NCBI GenBank assembly: GCA_037074705.1
Contig: CM073590.1
Span: forward strand, 183,924,746 to 183,988,745
Direction of reading: 5' to 3'
DNA: 64,000 nt
DNA from: Zhengitettix transpicula
Taxonomy: Eukaryota; Arthropoda; Insecta; Orthoptera; Tetrigidae
The translations under genes and the position numbers were made by a program. This document shows, one piece after another, positions 1 through 11,950 of this stretch; the stretch's first letter is position 1; every line of letters begins with the position of its first letter. The notes below the pieces were generated by a model that saw only the letters and a program-made list of their open reading frames with translations, ran no database searches and was not told where the DNA came from.

Positions 1-219
1 GGTGGCAGAGATGGTTAAGGTGTCTGTGTTCTAAGCAGAATACGTGGGTTCAAGTCCTGCCTGGGTCAAATATTTTCAGTCTTTCCTTCTTCTTCCATCC
101 TTCTCTCTGCTTTGAACATATGCTTTTCTATGTGCGTAATTCTTCACCCGAGCATATGAATTCACATAAAGCACAATCCTCCTATTTATTTCTATCCTTC
201 CTCACTATCCAAGTTTGAA
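1..219 (+). mobile_element. tRNA-derived SINE, head cut by window edge
   Basis: The first 65 bases resemble a Leu/Ser-type tRNA promoter region: a box A-like stretch (GGTGGCAGAGATGG) and a box B-like GGTTCAAGTCC. They are followed by a body ending in a pyrimidine-rich stretch and CTATCCAAGTTTGAA, then a TA run. The same head and body occur reversed at 22199-22431, which shows the full head. It is a SINE, not a working tRNA gene, because the acceptor stem does not close. Confidence 0.75.
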
Positions 220-222
220 AAT

Positions 223-1016
223 ATATATATATGATTAAAGCAATTGATATGGAAAGGAAAGAGAAGATCTTTCCTTTTTGAGTGTGGATTACAACTGTAG
301 GTGATGAATATGCAAAACAAAATTAAATTACTTATTTACATAGGAAAGGAAGATAGTGAAGTTGTTAGGACCTGAGCAGCTGTTTGTAATTGGGTTTTGG
401 ATAGTTTGACAGTCATGTGGCGGTTAGCAATATATACATGTATGATTTTATTAGAATGTTTCTGATACGTTGCCTGGTTATTTCCATAAACAATAATCTT
501 ATTTATTTTCAGACAATAAAAATGAATTAATGGTTTGAATATTATTAATATATAAACAAGTATATGATTAGATTGTCAATCATTTCACAGAATATTAGGT
601 ACACTCTGTACAAGAACAGAAACACTGGGATATTTGTCTGAGTAATCTTTTTACTTTTATGTATGAATTATTCTAAAAAAACCTTTTTTATTATGAATAT
701 TATTAATGAAAATCATTTTTAAATTTCATTAAATGTCTATTTCATTAATAAACAAAATATTTATTGTCATCTGGATAAGTTTTCATATACATGAACATGA
801 TTTATATTCATAGATTTAAACAATTTCAACATAGGAGTTCTACAAATGAAAGACAGGACTACATAGTAAACAGAAGACAGTAAATTATGTTAAGTAAATC
901 AAAATTCAAACAATAAACTTACCCATTGCAGTGAAGATTGTCTTGATGTTAAAGAAAGATATAACAGATATGATGAATAATTTTTGTTCTTATACATACA
1001 TTTTAATAAATAAAAA
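223..1016. other. AT-rich 3' flank of Z13
   Basis: No gene is visible. It holds the likely Z13 3' UTR with a sense AATAAA at plus-strand 760-765 and otherwise low-complexity AT-rich sequence. Confidence 0.5.
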
Positions 1017-1222
1017 TTAAAAGGTAATTTTTCTTTTACAATCTGTATTACGATGACAGTTACGAATATGTTTCCAAAGATTACACTTTAATTTTGTTCT
1101 TTTAAAACACATTGGACACTGAAATTGAGGCTCCTTCCCACATTCATCTTTTTGATGTCTAATTAAAGATCTTTTCCAAATGTAGAGTTTGCTGCATTTT
1201 GTACACTTGAAACAGGGCATGT
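1017..1222 (-). CDS. lola: lola terminal zinc-finger exon Z13
   Basis: The exon follows ctgatttcag with AC of a split codon and encodes 67 residues, starting MPCFKCTKC. It has the shortest leader of the array: only five residues precede the first zinc ligand. Finger 1 is C6, C9, H22, C27; finger 2 is C35, C38, H51, H56; linker ECGKEPQFQC. The tail is basic (CKRKITF). The ATG at its start is an accident of the split codon and should not be read as a translation start. A sense AATAAA lies about 250 bases past the stop (plus-strand 760-765). It is the last zinc-finger exon in the window; others could follow beyond the left edge. Confidence 0.9.
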
Positions 1223-1394
1223 CTGAAATCAGTGTGATGAAACATTTTTTATAATTATTAAAATTATCAGAAAATACTTAAATGAACTATACATACATTA
1301 ATTAAGAAAGAGAGGCTGAGTAACCAGCTTCCCTTGAATCATATATATATATATATGATATTAATAAGGATATGACATTGTCAAAAATAATTGC

Positions 1395-1510
1395 AATATT
1401 GGCATGGAAGGGAAAGAAAGACAGGTTGTGGCTTACTTGAAAGTTAAGTGCAGTGTCACCATCAGGAACTGAAGGTTGTTCTTAAAATTTTCGGAGGGCC
1501 TCAGCTTATA
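1395..1510. repeat. Foldback family A, partial (single arm)
   Basis: The arm matches the left arm of the complete copy that follows at 1579-1861 (GGTTGTGGCTTAC, AGTGTCACCAT, GGAACTGAAGGTTG). It is truncated into the TG/TA run. Confidence 0.7.
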
Positions 1511-1514
1511 TATT

Positions 1515-1523
1515 GCAATTATA

Positions 1524-1576
<53 letters not shown>
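1515..1576. repeat. TG/TA microsatellite
   Basis: A short TG run grades into a long TA dinucleotide run. It sits between a partial and a complete copy of foldback family A. Frames through it give runs of Tyr-Ile and are not genes. Confidence 0.9.
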
Positions 1577-1578
<2 letters not shown>

Positions 1579-1580
<2 letters not shown>

Positions 1581-1861
1581 TTGCAATATTGCTATGGAGA
1601 GGACAGAGAGATAGGTTGTGGCTTACCTGAAAGTGAAGTGCAGTGTCACCATAAGGAACTGAAGGTATTTCTTCAAATTTTCGGAGGCTCCCAGCCTCCC
1701 TCTTCAGGAAGGAGTGTTACACCATTCCATGCAGAGGCTGGCTGCGGACTGCCTCCGAAAATTTGAAGAAATACCTTCAATTTCTTATGGTGACACCACA
1801 CTTCACTTTCAGGTAAGCTACAACCTATCTCACTGTCCTCTCCATAACAATATTGCAATTA
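1579..1861. repeat. Foldback family A, complete copy
   Basis: Left arm (about 1579-1690) and right arm (about 1750-1861) are inverted copies of each other around a 60-base centre. Each arm carries TTTCAGGTAAG reading outward (minus strand at 1622-1632, plus strand at 1807-1817) and a hairpin GGAGGCT/AGCCTCC next to CTGAAGA and GAAA. The outer ends read TTGCAATATT. Partial or complete relatives occur near 5.44, 29.6, 36.0, 36.8, 49.6, 58.9 and 61.1 kb. No coding capacity is seen; it looks like a non-autonomous element. Confidence 0.8.
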
Positions 1862-1984
1862 TTTTTGACAATGTCACATCCTTACTAATATAATTAATAT
1901 ATATATATATAGTTGAGATCATTGGTAAAGAAAGGAAAGAGAAATAGTTCTTTTGACAATGTCATATCCTATATACAATACAAT

Positions 1985-2100
1985 GTAAGGAACTTTAAAT
2001 TGGTGATGAATATCTTGGATAGTGAGGAAAGATAGAAAATGTGGGAATATGCTTTATGAAAATGCATATGCATTCATAATCAAAATCATAGCCAAATACA
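1985..2100 (-). repeat. SINE body fragment
   Basis: GGATAGTGAGGAAAGATAG followed by GCTTTATG and a paired ATGCATATGCAT stretch matches the body of the tRNA-derived SINE; the head is missing. Confidence 0.55.
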
Positions 2101-2280
2101 GACAAAATAAGTGATAATATAAATACCACACAACGTTTTGGGATCCTTGTCCCTTTTTCAGGTGCGAAGGGTCAAGAGCGCCACAACTGCACTCGTCAGT
2201 TGACAAAACTCAAAAACGAAGAAAACGCAACAACAAATTTTGTCTGTGTTTAGATATCTTTTTTATTATTAATTTTCATT
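2098..2280 (-). repeat. Interspersed repeat family D (ACAACGTTT repeat)
   Basis: Read on the minus strand it contains CACCTGAAAAAGGGACAAGG and a downstream CAAAACGTTGTGTGGTATTT stretch. Relatives lie at about 11752-11950, 23676-23925, 46915-47113 and 52330-52465. The core pairs GGGA with TCCC next to CTGA(N)GA-like and GAAAC-like bases. Confidence 0.65.
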
Positions 2281-2369
2281 CAGACATCATTTTTTTCATT
2301 TCAGCATATGCATTCACATAAAGCATATTCACACCTTTCTCCTATTTATTTCTATCTTTCCTCCTATAT

Positions 2370-2590
2370 ATATATAACACATTTGGATAGGAAAGAGAGA
2401 TAGTGAAGTTGACTTACCTGAAATTAACAGTTGGTCCAGTTGGGCTGAGTGGAAGGTAATATTTCAAATTTTCGAGGACTTGAGTGCCCTTCAACAGGAT
2501 AGTAGGTATGTAGTGAGTGCCAGCCGAAAATTAGATTTTTATTTCTGGACCAACTGTTTGTTTTGCTCCATTTCAGGTGTTCTGGTTTTT
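2370..2590. repeat. Foldback family B copy
   Basis: The left arm reads ATTTGGATAGGAAAGAGAGA then GACTTACCTGAAATTAACAG (minus-strand TTTCAGGTAAG at 2413-2423) and GTTGGTCCAG; the right side has TGGACCAACTGTT and TTTCAGG. Similar copies lie at about 5.08, 34.5, 35.8, 36.5, 40.7 and 63.7 kb. Confidence 0.65.
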
Positions 2591-3063
2591 GAGATCATCT
2601 TATTACAGTAAGTTTATGAGATTATTATTTAATTATTACAGTTTAAATTATTTTTGTGATGAATCTAAAATAATTTTTAGATGCAGTTTCCCATGAAATT
2701 TTAGTCGAGTACAAAATAAAGAAAAACTTTCACCATTTTTTTTAACAATATTTCATTTGAACAGTATTTTATAAGAATAACAAGTGTAATAATTAAGTAA
2801 CGATCTGAAAACCTTGTGTTTAATAAGAAGACCTTAATAAACTGCAACACAAGAAATCTAGCAAAACATTAATTTTGTAATTAGACTATATCTTAAAGCA
2901 GGAGGTATAGTATTAATTGAAAGCATTTTCATTCACAATTGAGAGACATATTTTACAAATATATACCATATATCTGAGTTTGTTCTTATTCCATTCAAAC
3001 AATTGGCTGGTAAGCTCATAAAAATTGTCAATAATTCAGATTATTTGAATGGAACTTAAATCA

Positions 3064-3362
3064 GTCCATCTAGGTATATCAACACATTAATGATGGGAGG
3101 TTTTCCCAGTGTAATTGTTGTAGAAAGTCTTCTCAGACAGCTTAGTTCCACACTACCAATTGTGGCCAAGGGTCGGCAGCCAATCATAAAACGACCACCT
3201 CACCTAACCAGACCAGGACAGGACAGCATATAAGGAACCGTAGGAACTATGAACAGACACTTCACCTGAAGATGGAAATGGTGCCAGTTGCCAAAACATC
3301 ATGGAAAATCGATGATACAACCCAGTTGACTGCCCGAGAACACTTTGCAAATCAATACAATA
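3064..3362 (+). repeat. Promoter-bearing interspersed repeat, possible Penelope-type terminal repeat
   Basis: A GC-richer island with CATATAAGGAA (TATA-like), then CTTCACCTGAAGATGGAAAT and a hairpin ending in CCAAAAC. The block differs in composition from its AT-rich surroundings. A Penelope-type terminal repeat is an inference only. Confidence 0.4.
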
Positions 3363-3678
3363 TGGAAAATAAGTTAAATATTTTAAAATTCATTACTAGA
3401 TTTTGGGAATTTGAACAATGTAAATTTATATTTTCATGATGCATTCTAAATTAAAATTAGGACAAAAATCAAATTATTTCATTAGTAGTGAGAATTACTT
3501 ATACTTGACTTAGATGTATGTAGAGGAAAATTGTATACACTGCTGAAATACAAATTTATTCTCTACTGTTAAGGAGACAATTAGAGGGTAAATTGTTGGG
3601 CTCTATTATGTATAATAGAGATGTAATAATACAAATTTATATTTTAGAACTCAGTGTCATTTATTAAGTAAAACAAAC

Positions 3679-3938
3679 TTAATATGTTTGATCAAAATTT
3701 CTATGTTTAGCAAAGAAATGCCTCGTCAAATGGTGTTTCTGCTTATATTTATAAAGACACACAGAACACTGAAACTGCGGCTCTTTCCCACATTCTAGTT
3801 TCAAATGTCTTGCAAGTGTATTCTTGTGTTTATATGATTTACCGCAATTGTAACACTGAAATAGTAGAACATTAGCATTTCCTCTTGGCTTTATGCAGTT
3901 TTTCTCAACGTGAATTCCATATGATGATATAAGTAAAT
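3679..3938 (-). CDS. lola: lola terminal zinc-finger exon Z12
   Basis: The exon follows cttgtttcag with AT of a split codon (then LLISSYGIHV) and encodes 85 residues. Finger 1 is C28, C31, H44, C49; finger 2 is C57, C60, H73, H78; linker ECGKEPQFQC, ending AKHRNFDQTY. The hydrophobic sequence upstream in the same open frame (residues translated from 3939-3972) is intronic, since it lies 5' of the acceptor and in none of the sibling exons. Two sense AATAAA sequences lie 14 and 119 bases past the stop (plus-strand 3660-3665 and 3555-3560). Closest relative in the window is Z10. Confidence 0.92.
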
Positions 3939-3972
3939 CTGAAACAAGAATTAAAATATTAATGAAAATCAA

Positions 3973-5060
3973 ACAAGATATTAGTTAAATCATCATTATG
4001 AAATTGGCATATGAAATAGGTCTTAGTTTAACATCATGCCATTTTCAATTTAAACTTTCATAAATGAAGCTGACTAAATTATAATAAATTTCACAATTTT
4101 TGAGCAGATTGATAAATCAAAAAATTGTATTGTCATAATTAGTTAGCAATTGTCGATTCCGAATTGAAAATGTAATTTAGTTTGTAATAAGCTATTCAAA
4201 TGTATAGCTTGGTTAAATTGGTAAATGTATAAAAATCATTCTACAGATGCAAAATACATAAATGATATAATGAATAACTAGAAAGTTCTGTTGTTCTAGA
4301 TATAATTAGTATTGAAAACAGTAATACAATTTCAATTAAAACATTTAGTTAGTTCTTTTATTACACAAGTTTTCCCGTAGAAAGTACTGATTTAGACAGA
4401 TAAAAAATCTGAAAAGTGATCAAATTTTTTCTGAGACCTTTAATACTCACAATGCATCATGTGATTCAACTTTCTTGGATATGAATATTTCCTGCAATTA
4501 TGCTTAGAAGCATTTTAGTCATTAAAGTTTTGTTACCAAAATTATATTTGTAAGTATTCAAGAAAAAAGCATAATAGAAAATACAAAGCTGTTATTGATG
4601 TAAGTTGACGATAAAATCACAGGGAGTTCTCTGAATTCCAACCGGGTGAAAATATTGGTATTCCACAATGTTTCGACAACATTCATCATCAAGAGATGGC
4701 TGTGACTGCTGTAAAAACGTGGTAGAACAATGTTTTCATCCGATTGGTACCTCAAAAATATTTGTTAATCACATACACCTTTGATTAATTATATAAACTT
4801 GTCAATTTAAAGAACCATTTATATATGTACATCTCCAATTCAATTCAAATAGAGATATTCCATAATAAAACAATTTTTAAATAATCTTCAACTTTATTCC
4901 CTTAGGAAATTTTTCATACCATACCTCTAATTTATATGTGGCACATTGTCTTGCAACATTTCTTCCTTTGTTTGTTATTTTAATTTGTATTGTTAAAAGT
5001 TAAAATTATTGGTTTTATACTTACTCAGTTTCCAATTATTATATATATAGTAAATGTGAC
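3973..5060. other. Intronic DNA without a gene
   Basis: Mostly AT-rich and unrecognised. At about 4620-4735 there is a short repeat-like segment with GAATTCCAACCGGGTGAAAA; a similar GGTTGGAATAC/CAACCGGGAAAG segment appears near 46020. Confidence 0.4.
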
Positions 5061-5074
5061 AAAGTCAAATTAAT

Positions 5075-5351
5075 TAATTCATTTGGATAGCAAAGAGGGA
5101 CAGGGCGGAGCTGACTTACATTAAATCAATAGTTTGTCCAGTCAGTCTGAGATGAAATAGTATATCAACTTTTCAAGGATCTGCGCTACCTTCTGAAATT
5201 TAAGCTGGCTGGCTGGCTGGCCAGTTCAACATTCAAATCAACTGTCCTGAAGAAGTGGCTCAAGTTATTCGAAATTCAATATATAATTTCATACCAGCCT
5301 GATTGGACCTATTGTTGATTTAAGGTAAGTTCCTCTTTTCTATCCAAATGA

Positions 5352-5352
<1 letters not shown>
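5075..5352. repeat. Foldback family B copy, diverged
   Basis: Arms begin CATTTGGATAG and end CTATCCAAATGAG. A short GGCTGGCT tandem run lies in the centre. The right arm carries TTAAGGTAAG. It is followed at once by a TA microsatellite. Confidence 0.65.

Positions 5353-5410
<58 letters not shown>
5353..5410. repeat. TA microsatellite
   Basis: An almost uninterrupted TA run lying exactly between a family B and a family A foldback copy. Confidence 0.9.
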
Positions 5411-5412
<2 letters not shown>

Positions 5413-5439
5413 AATAGTGAGAATGTGACATTGTCAAAA

Positions 5440-5612
5440 ATATTGGTATGGAAAGGATAGAGAGATAGGTTGTGGCTTACCTGAAAGTGAAGTACGGTGT
5501 CGCCATGAGGAACTGAAGGTTGTTCTTCAAATTTTCGGAGGCTCTCAGCCTCCTTCTTCAGGAAGGAGTGTTACACCATTCCGTGCACCGGCCGGCTGCG
5601 GACTGGCAGCAT
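5440..5612. repeat. Foldback family A, left half
   Basis: Matches the left arm and centre of the 1579-1861 copy, including minus-strand TTTCAGGTAAG (5476-5486) and the CTGAAGA-hairpin-GAAA motif (minus strand, about 5532-5562). The right arm is missing. Confidence 0.7.
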
Positions 5613-6460
5613 GTTTTTATTTATTACTTTATTGAGAAATTGGTATATTAAGTTTGTATACTAGTTTGGCTCAAACAATTGGTTAAAATTTAATTGTTCT
5701 GATAATTTCTGTTACAAAACACTCATTTCTTCCTGCACACAAATAAATTTTACTCATGTTTTAGGCTCTTCCCGAACCATGCGTACAAAAAAGTTTTATT
5801 TTTTATGACACAAATCCTAAGCTAGAAAATTAATAACAATAATTAAAATACTATTTATAAGTGATTTTTAAATCAACTGAAATAAAGTCACAGCCGAAGT
5901 ACTTTTTATCAGATCAATAATTGACACAGTTTTAATATTATGGAGACAATAAAATCAGTTAAATATGCTTGTGTTTTACCTTTCAAATCCCATCTTTAAT
6001 ATCAGTTACCACCATGAAATCAACATCTTAAACAAAATTCAGACTTCTGATATGAATGGGAGTATATGTACTGCACTACACACCATAAAACATGGTATTA
6101 CAAGTCATCAAAGTAAATGTGTAAGAATACGCACACTACATATATAAAATATATAACATGCCAATCCTTGTTTATGAACCAAATACTTATGAAATAATTA
6201 CTGATGAAACCTTCCATCTAATTGGTTTAATTAATTTTATATTTACCATCTGATCCACCTCACTCTTGTGTGCAAATTGATCATAGGTACCATGATTTAA
6301 TTCAAGAACAGAAACAGGCTTGTAGTCAAATGTCAATATTTACACAATATGCATTCTGTATTGAAGTCATAAAATTACAGGTGTGAAGAATGTGATTCAG
6401 TAAATTGTAGGTAAGCCTGTATTCAGATCTATAGAATGGCTGGAGAAGGAGTGCTCTTAG
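5613..6460. other. Intronic DNA without a gene
   Basis: AT-rich. The 60-codon frame at 5965-6147 has no recognisable motif and is not supported as a gene. Confidence 0.4.
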
Positions 6461-6464
6461 AGTC

Positions 6465-6600
6465 AAAACTCAGCTCAGATGGTAACAAGTACCACATTCA
6501 AAATGGAGGTCCTAGGTCTGATCCCCAGTCTAGTCAAGATTTTTCTATCCTGATCCATTAATTCATTTCCATAGCCTCTTTGGCTGAGCTTTGAAAGTAT
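6465..6600 (+). mobile_element. tRNA-derived SINE (second type)
   Basis: A box A-like AGCTCAGATGGTAAC at about 6472-6486 and box B-like GGTCTGATCCC at 6515-6525 sit about 30 bases apart, as in a tRNA-like Pol III promoter. The tail is short and runs into AT-rich sequence. The head is unlike the SINE at 22.2 kb. Confidence 0.5.
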
Positions 6601-8170
6601 TTTTTCTATTCTTGAATAAAATAATTGTAATGTGTGATCAATTATAAGGTACGGTAATACAGAAATGATATGATTTCTTGCATATCTTTTATCATTCTGG
6701 AGTAAAATACATCCAATATTTATAAATTATAGACTAGCTCACATTTATGTACAAAAGATGCATTTGATTCAATCTCAGAATAAATAAATGTGCATTTTTG
6801 TGTTCCTTGAAAGCTTGAAGTTGATTACTAGCAAGAGGTGTCAAATAAAAAAAGTTTCCTGACACAGAAGACACGTGTACAACAATTAAAAAATAAGCTT
6901 ATTCAATTTTGGAAATATAAATTTGAATTTTTTTGTATATCTTTTATATTTACTTATAAACAAAAGATTCTGTTAAACAGACCATTTCAAATCATTAAAT
7001 AACTTTTTTTCCACACTGTTCCTGTCATCTTAACAACTTTTATCTGGTGTACTTTAAAGATTCGAGTGAATAAAATATACAACAGTATCATTATTTTGTT
7101 ACGGAAATAAACATTACCTGATGATTTGTAATTGTCAGATTAATTATCCAATTTTATTATTATTATAAATTTGAGAATCCAATTGTGATAAAAATTCATA
7201 TTTTCATTTCAGCAGTATATTATAGGATATGTGTTTAAATGAAGTTTTAATTCCCATCCCCCATCCAATTTTTTTTATTTTGTAGCCATTCCATGTAATT
7301 GATTTCCGCTGTGTTACTGTAGGATTGTAATGAATTATTTATAATTTTATATTAAGATTTACATTACATTAATATAATTATTTAAAATAATAATGATATT
7401 GCTGCTTATAAGAAACTGGAGAAAAAACAAAGGAGGATCAACTAAGTTGAACATCATTTCAATCTTGTATATCCTTTTATACCAGAAAAAAATGATAACG
7501 CCATAGTGATGTGCATTAAAGGGCTAAGAATTTTACCAGAAGCTGAGAAACATGAAATAATACAATATAGGTCACACCAAAAATATAAAGCAGTACTCAA
7601 ATAAAGACAAAATAAATACTACACATTTCTGCAATCTTTTAACAAATTTGTTTTACATCATCCAATTGGTGTTGCATGAATTTCAATAGCTCTAACTCAT
7701 AATCTATACAAGTAAAAGTAACAAGATTTGCTGGAACATTCTTCAGTATTCATTTTATCACCTTATTTGGTCTGTTTATTTAGCTACTACTGTATTTTAA
7801 CTAATACAGGTGATTTTATATTTTCTTAGTAAGCCAAGTTGAAGAGTAGCCTGCAACTGTTTTGTTGAATTATACGTAAAATTGCATGAAAATATTAGTA
7901 TTCTCATTTCATTATAATAATTAAGAAATAATACTCCTTTAATTAAGGTTATGTGAATGAGAATGTTGAACAAATTTAAGAAAATAATAAATTAAAATTG
8001 ACAAACCCTTCACTTTGATAGTCATTATAATATCTTGCTAAAGTTTCCATTTTAATGATCAATTAGCTCCCTCATATAATACATTAATTTTGAATACAAC
8101 TAAAATTTTTGTGAGGAAGAACATTACAATTTGCAATTACAGAGTTTGAGTTAACTGGTGATTCTTTATA
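6601..8170. other. AT-rich intron and Z11 3' flank
   Basis: No gene or recognisable element; a sense AATAAA occurs near 7776, about 400 bases past the Z11 stop. Confidence 0.4.
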
Positions 8171-8176
8171 TCATAT

Positions 8177-8394
8177 TCAAACATGGTTAATGTGACAGCG
8201 GCTTATGTGTCGTAACAAATGATTTTTGTGTTTGGCTTGATATGGGCAATCGGGACAGGGAAACTGAGGTTCTTTGCCACATTCAAAACGTATGTGACGG
8301 AGTAGGTTAGCTTTCCAAACATAGTTCTTCCCACATTGAAGGCAATGAAATGATGCTGGGTTGTTACTAACATATAGTGATGTTATATGGCCTC
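8177..8394 (-). CDS. lola: lola terminal zinc-finger exon Z11
   Basis: The exon has no AUG-started frame and is read from the acceptor aaatttcag in the common phase (GA of a split codon, then GHITSLYVSN). It encodes 71 residues. The leader is only 16 residues. Finger 1 is C17, C20, H33, C38; finger 2 is C46, C49, H62, H67; linker ECGKEPQFPC. The protein ends four residues past the last ligand with TGA. It is separated from Z10 upstream by about 11 kb of repeat-rich intron, the longest gap in the array. The nearest clear AATAAA on the sense strand is about 400 bases downstream. Confidence 0.9.
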
Positions 8395-10440
8395 CTGAAA
8401 TTTAAACAAGAAATTTGTCAGGGCAGTACATTTTTGCTAATACATCTTAAACTTAGTATGTTAATAATGTTTATATATCTGCTAAGGAAGTTCTGCTTTC
8501 AATACTCTAGGAGTTAATTGTATAAAAATATTGGAGCTAAAATATACAGTAATGCCCATACTGCTTACATGCAAATGAACCTAATATTTTAACCAACAGT
8601 TTATGTAGATCTTCTTCATAGATGAATCATTACAATGGAAGAATGACTATTGATGACAACATTCAAAATTTCTGATTGATAATTTATTCTTGAATGACCA
8701 TTCAGATTTTCATTAGTTAGATGAAATGAGTCAGAAGAAAATACAAAATATGAATAGCAAATAATATTAACCTGAAACCTACTTCCTTTCTTTGTATCCA
8801 AAGATTAGTTATACATAATATAAATTTAGAATGGATGTTAGTACCCATGACAGGAAATTATTTTGACAGAAAATCCAAGAAAGTGTTGTGACAGTATTCA
8901 CAATTATGAAGGAGTTAAATGTTAATTTGTATCACAGATAAGAAAAGACAAGATTATTAGCATTAAACTAATTTACAGTGAAATTCAAAGACATAATATG
9001 CTGAATCTGTGCATAATGGAGAAAAAATGCAACACTGTAGATCCTGACATAAATACAATATAAAATTAGAGCAGAAAATATAACTTGCCTAAAAGTGAAA
9101 TTTAGTACAACTTTCTGTACTATTCAGGAAAATATTAAAGAACTATGGATCCAAAAAGCAGATAGATAAAAACTTGTAAAACAGTTTAATGGTTACATTT
9201 GAAAGAAAAGAACTAATTAATATTTAACCACAACACAAATGGTGTAGAAACTGATCAGGATTATGCTACCACTTACATTTCATCAATCTGAATTAATACA
9301 TCGCCCAATTACACTGAATGAAAAGTATCAAACCAACTTATTCTTTATCAGGAAAATAAAATACTTTTCAGAATATTTTTTAAGACAAGTAATTATTTCA
9401 AAGCTTTTATAAAATAAACACATTACACATGATTCATTAAATAAATTATAATTCTACCACAAATTAGCAATTTTATAGAATACAAAGTTCACACAATGAA
9501 TTTAGTAAGCGGACATTGACAAACAAATTTTACATACATTTGTTTTAGTGAAAATGTTCACAGAATACATGTAAGAATTTTAATGGTTGTACACACTAGC
9601 TTACTGTTTAATCAATTATATACCATATCCTCATCTTTCATTTTTATATTCTTAGCCTAAAAAGCAAAATGAAAGTTAACTTTAAAATAATGTTATTTCA
9701 TTTAAAAAGGCAAGAAACGGCATTCTTTTCTCATTTCACGACATTTTTACATCTGAAATATAAAATCACAACTGCCATTAAAATTGGTAAAGAGAACAGC
9801 TATTTAATATAGCATTATTGAATCTCTTTATAATGCTTCAAAGCATACCTAATAAGGAAAATAAATTATACAACTAAATAGGGTAAACCAATAAAGTATA
9901 AACATATAGTTGACTCTCGAAGTATTATTTATTAGAAATAATCTATTTACATTCACTGCAGTACTCAGTAATAATTACATATTTACTTCTCAAGCTACAG
10001 ACACAGCGAATATGTTAATAAATATGACATGTTAAATAAAAGAAACACAGGACGATGATACGCTGTATACAAAAACAACGTATCATCTCGAAAATTATAA
10101 ATGTCAGTTTATTTAAGTTACTTATAAACGAATTTCACTGATTAATACATCAACCTCTCCATGAGAAATTCAGACAATCTTCTAAGATCATGAACATTTA
10201 AGTTCGATAAATCAAAGAAGTTAACGATGTTTTACAACTATTAAAATAAATAATATATTTATAAAGTATATAATAATCAAATATGGCCTAAAAAGTTTAA
10301 AATAATTTTATTCACCGAATTAATAAAAGGTTAATAATTTGTAATCTACAATAAAAATTAAAGTAAAATAACGTGTATTCCCAATATTTGGGACTCTCTC
10401 AGGTGTTATCTTCTTCTTCTAATAAATAAAGCAGAGCGTT
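8395..10440. other. Intronic DNA without a gene
   Basis: About 2 kb of AT-rich sequence with no repeat or coding signal recognised. Confidence 0.4.
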
Positions 10441-10448
10441 TGTTTGTA

Positions 10449-10449
<1 letters not shown>

Positions 10450-10513
<64 letters not shown>
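10450..10513. repeat. TC then TA microsatellite
   Basis: A (TC)n run passes directly into a (TA)n run. It abuts the G-rich tandem repeat that follows. Confidence 0.9.
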
Positions 10514-10517
<4 letters not shown>

Positions 10518-10520
10518 ATG

Positions 10521-11390
10521 TTCCTTATACAAATCTACACCGGTGGAGAAAATTTCACAAAATTCCGTACACGTGTTCTTTGCGACCAGGAAACAAACAC
10601 TGTCGGGGTGAGACACGTCTACTAACCCCAGGAGCGGGGGTGGAGGGGGTTGAAATATTTAAACATGCCAAATCAGTCGATATTTCAGTCGGATAAATAT
10701 TTTTGGGGGTCAAAGATATTGATAGTGTATCTACCGATGTTATATGACTATAACTTCAACCGCTTACATAATCGGAACGGGACACCCTTAGGGTTGGGGG
10801 TGGACGCGTATTACAAGAAAATAACCCTAATAAATCAAGATTCGAGTCAAATCCAGTTTTATGCATGTAGCCGAGTTTAATGATGACATTCAATTCGCCA
10901 TTTAACCCCCAGGGGCGGGGTTACACGAGGGTAGAATTTTTCTAACAGGTGAAATGGTCGATATTTGAGTGGAATAAATAATTGTTGGGGTCAATGACGT
11001 TTATAATATATCTACCGATGTTGTTTGTAAAATTTCAACCCCTTTCGGCGTGAAAACATGCAAACATGTAAAACCAACAGATATTTGAGTCGCATAAATA
11101 TTTTTAGGGGTCAAAGAGATTGATAGTGTTTCTACCGATGTTATGTGAATATAATTTCCATCCTCTACACTCTGGGGAAAGAGCACCCTTAGGGTTTGGG
11201 GTGGAGAATACAAATCTACACCGGTGGAGCAAATAACACCAAATTTCGCACACGTGTTCTTTGCGACCAGGAAACAAACACTGTCGGGGTGGGACGCGTC
11301 TACCAGCCCCAGAAGCAGAGGTGGACGAGGGTAGAAATAACTAAACACGTTAAAACAGTCGATATTTCAGTCGGATAAATACAACCGAGA
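10521..11390. repeat. G-rich tandem composite repeat
   Basis: The block starting ACAAATCTACACCGGTGGAG (about 10530) recurs at about 11210, a period near 690 bases. Inside, a shorter unit built on TCGATATTTCAGTCGGATAA, GGGGGTCAAAGA and TCTACCGATGTT recurs near 10677, 10958, 11086 and 11357. The minus-strand frame of 115 codons at 11001-11348 runs through two units and has no known domain, so it is not called a gene. Confidence 0.75.
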
Positions 11391-11751
11391 TTATTTTCCA
11401 ATGGAGAAAGAGGTATATAAATATTTTAAAATGATGAATAGTAGGATATTCAAAATTATGTGGCCCTCAAGAGGAAAAGATCAAAATATCATCATATTAT
11501 TAATTAATAATATAGAATTAAAAGGACTGCAATACTGATATAAATTAGTGACGACAGGCAGAAATAAAATACCCAACTGAAAAGCAAATAAAAGGGAATT
11601 ATTTAATAATTTTGTTGTATGGAAGACGAGAAAGAAACAGTTCTTAAATAAAATAAAAATTACAGGCTCATGTCAGAGATGATTCACATTAAATCAAAGA
11701 TCACACAGTAATTAATATACAAAGAGATACTATGAAACTCCTTATTGTTAC

Positions 11752-11950
11752 ATTGAACTGTCTGCTGTCCCTTTGCCGTTGCGTTTTCGTCGCTTTTGAG
11801 TTTTGTCAACCGACGCGTGTAGTTGTGTCGCTCTAGGCTCTTCTTAGCACCTGACTAAAGGAACAAGGATCCCAGAAACGTTGTTGTGTGGTATTTATAT
11901 TACCCTTTATCTGACTATCTTTCTTATTCAATATTACGTCAATCAGACGT
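11752..11950 (+). repeat. Interspersed repeat family D copy
   Basis: Contains CACCTGACTAAAGGAACAAGG followed by ATCCCAGAAACGTTGTTGTG and GGTATTTATATTA, in the opposite orientation to the copy at 2098-2280. Confidence 0.65.

Noticed and set aside
1..70. Possible functional tRNA gene
   Set aside because: Box A and box B are present but the sequence continues into a SINE body seen in other copies, and no acceptor stem can be closed.
3939..3972. N-terminal hydrophobic extension of Z12 as a signal peptide
   Set aside because: It lies 5' of the splice acceptor; sibling exons show the coding part begins at the acceptor.
11001..11348. 115-codon minus-strand open frame
   Set aside because: Lies wholly in a tandem repeat; frame openness follows from the repeat composition and no domain is recognisable.
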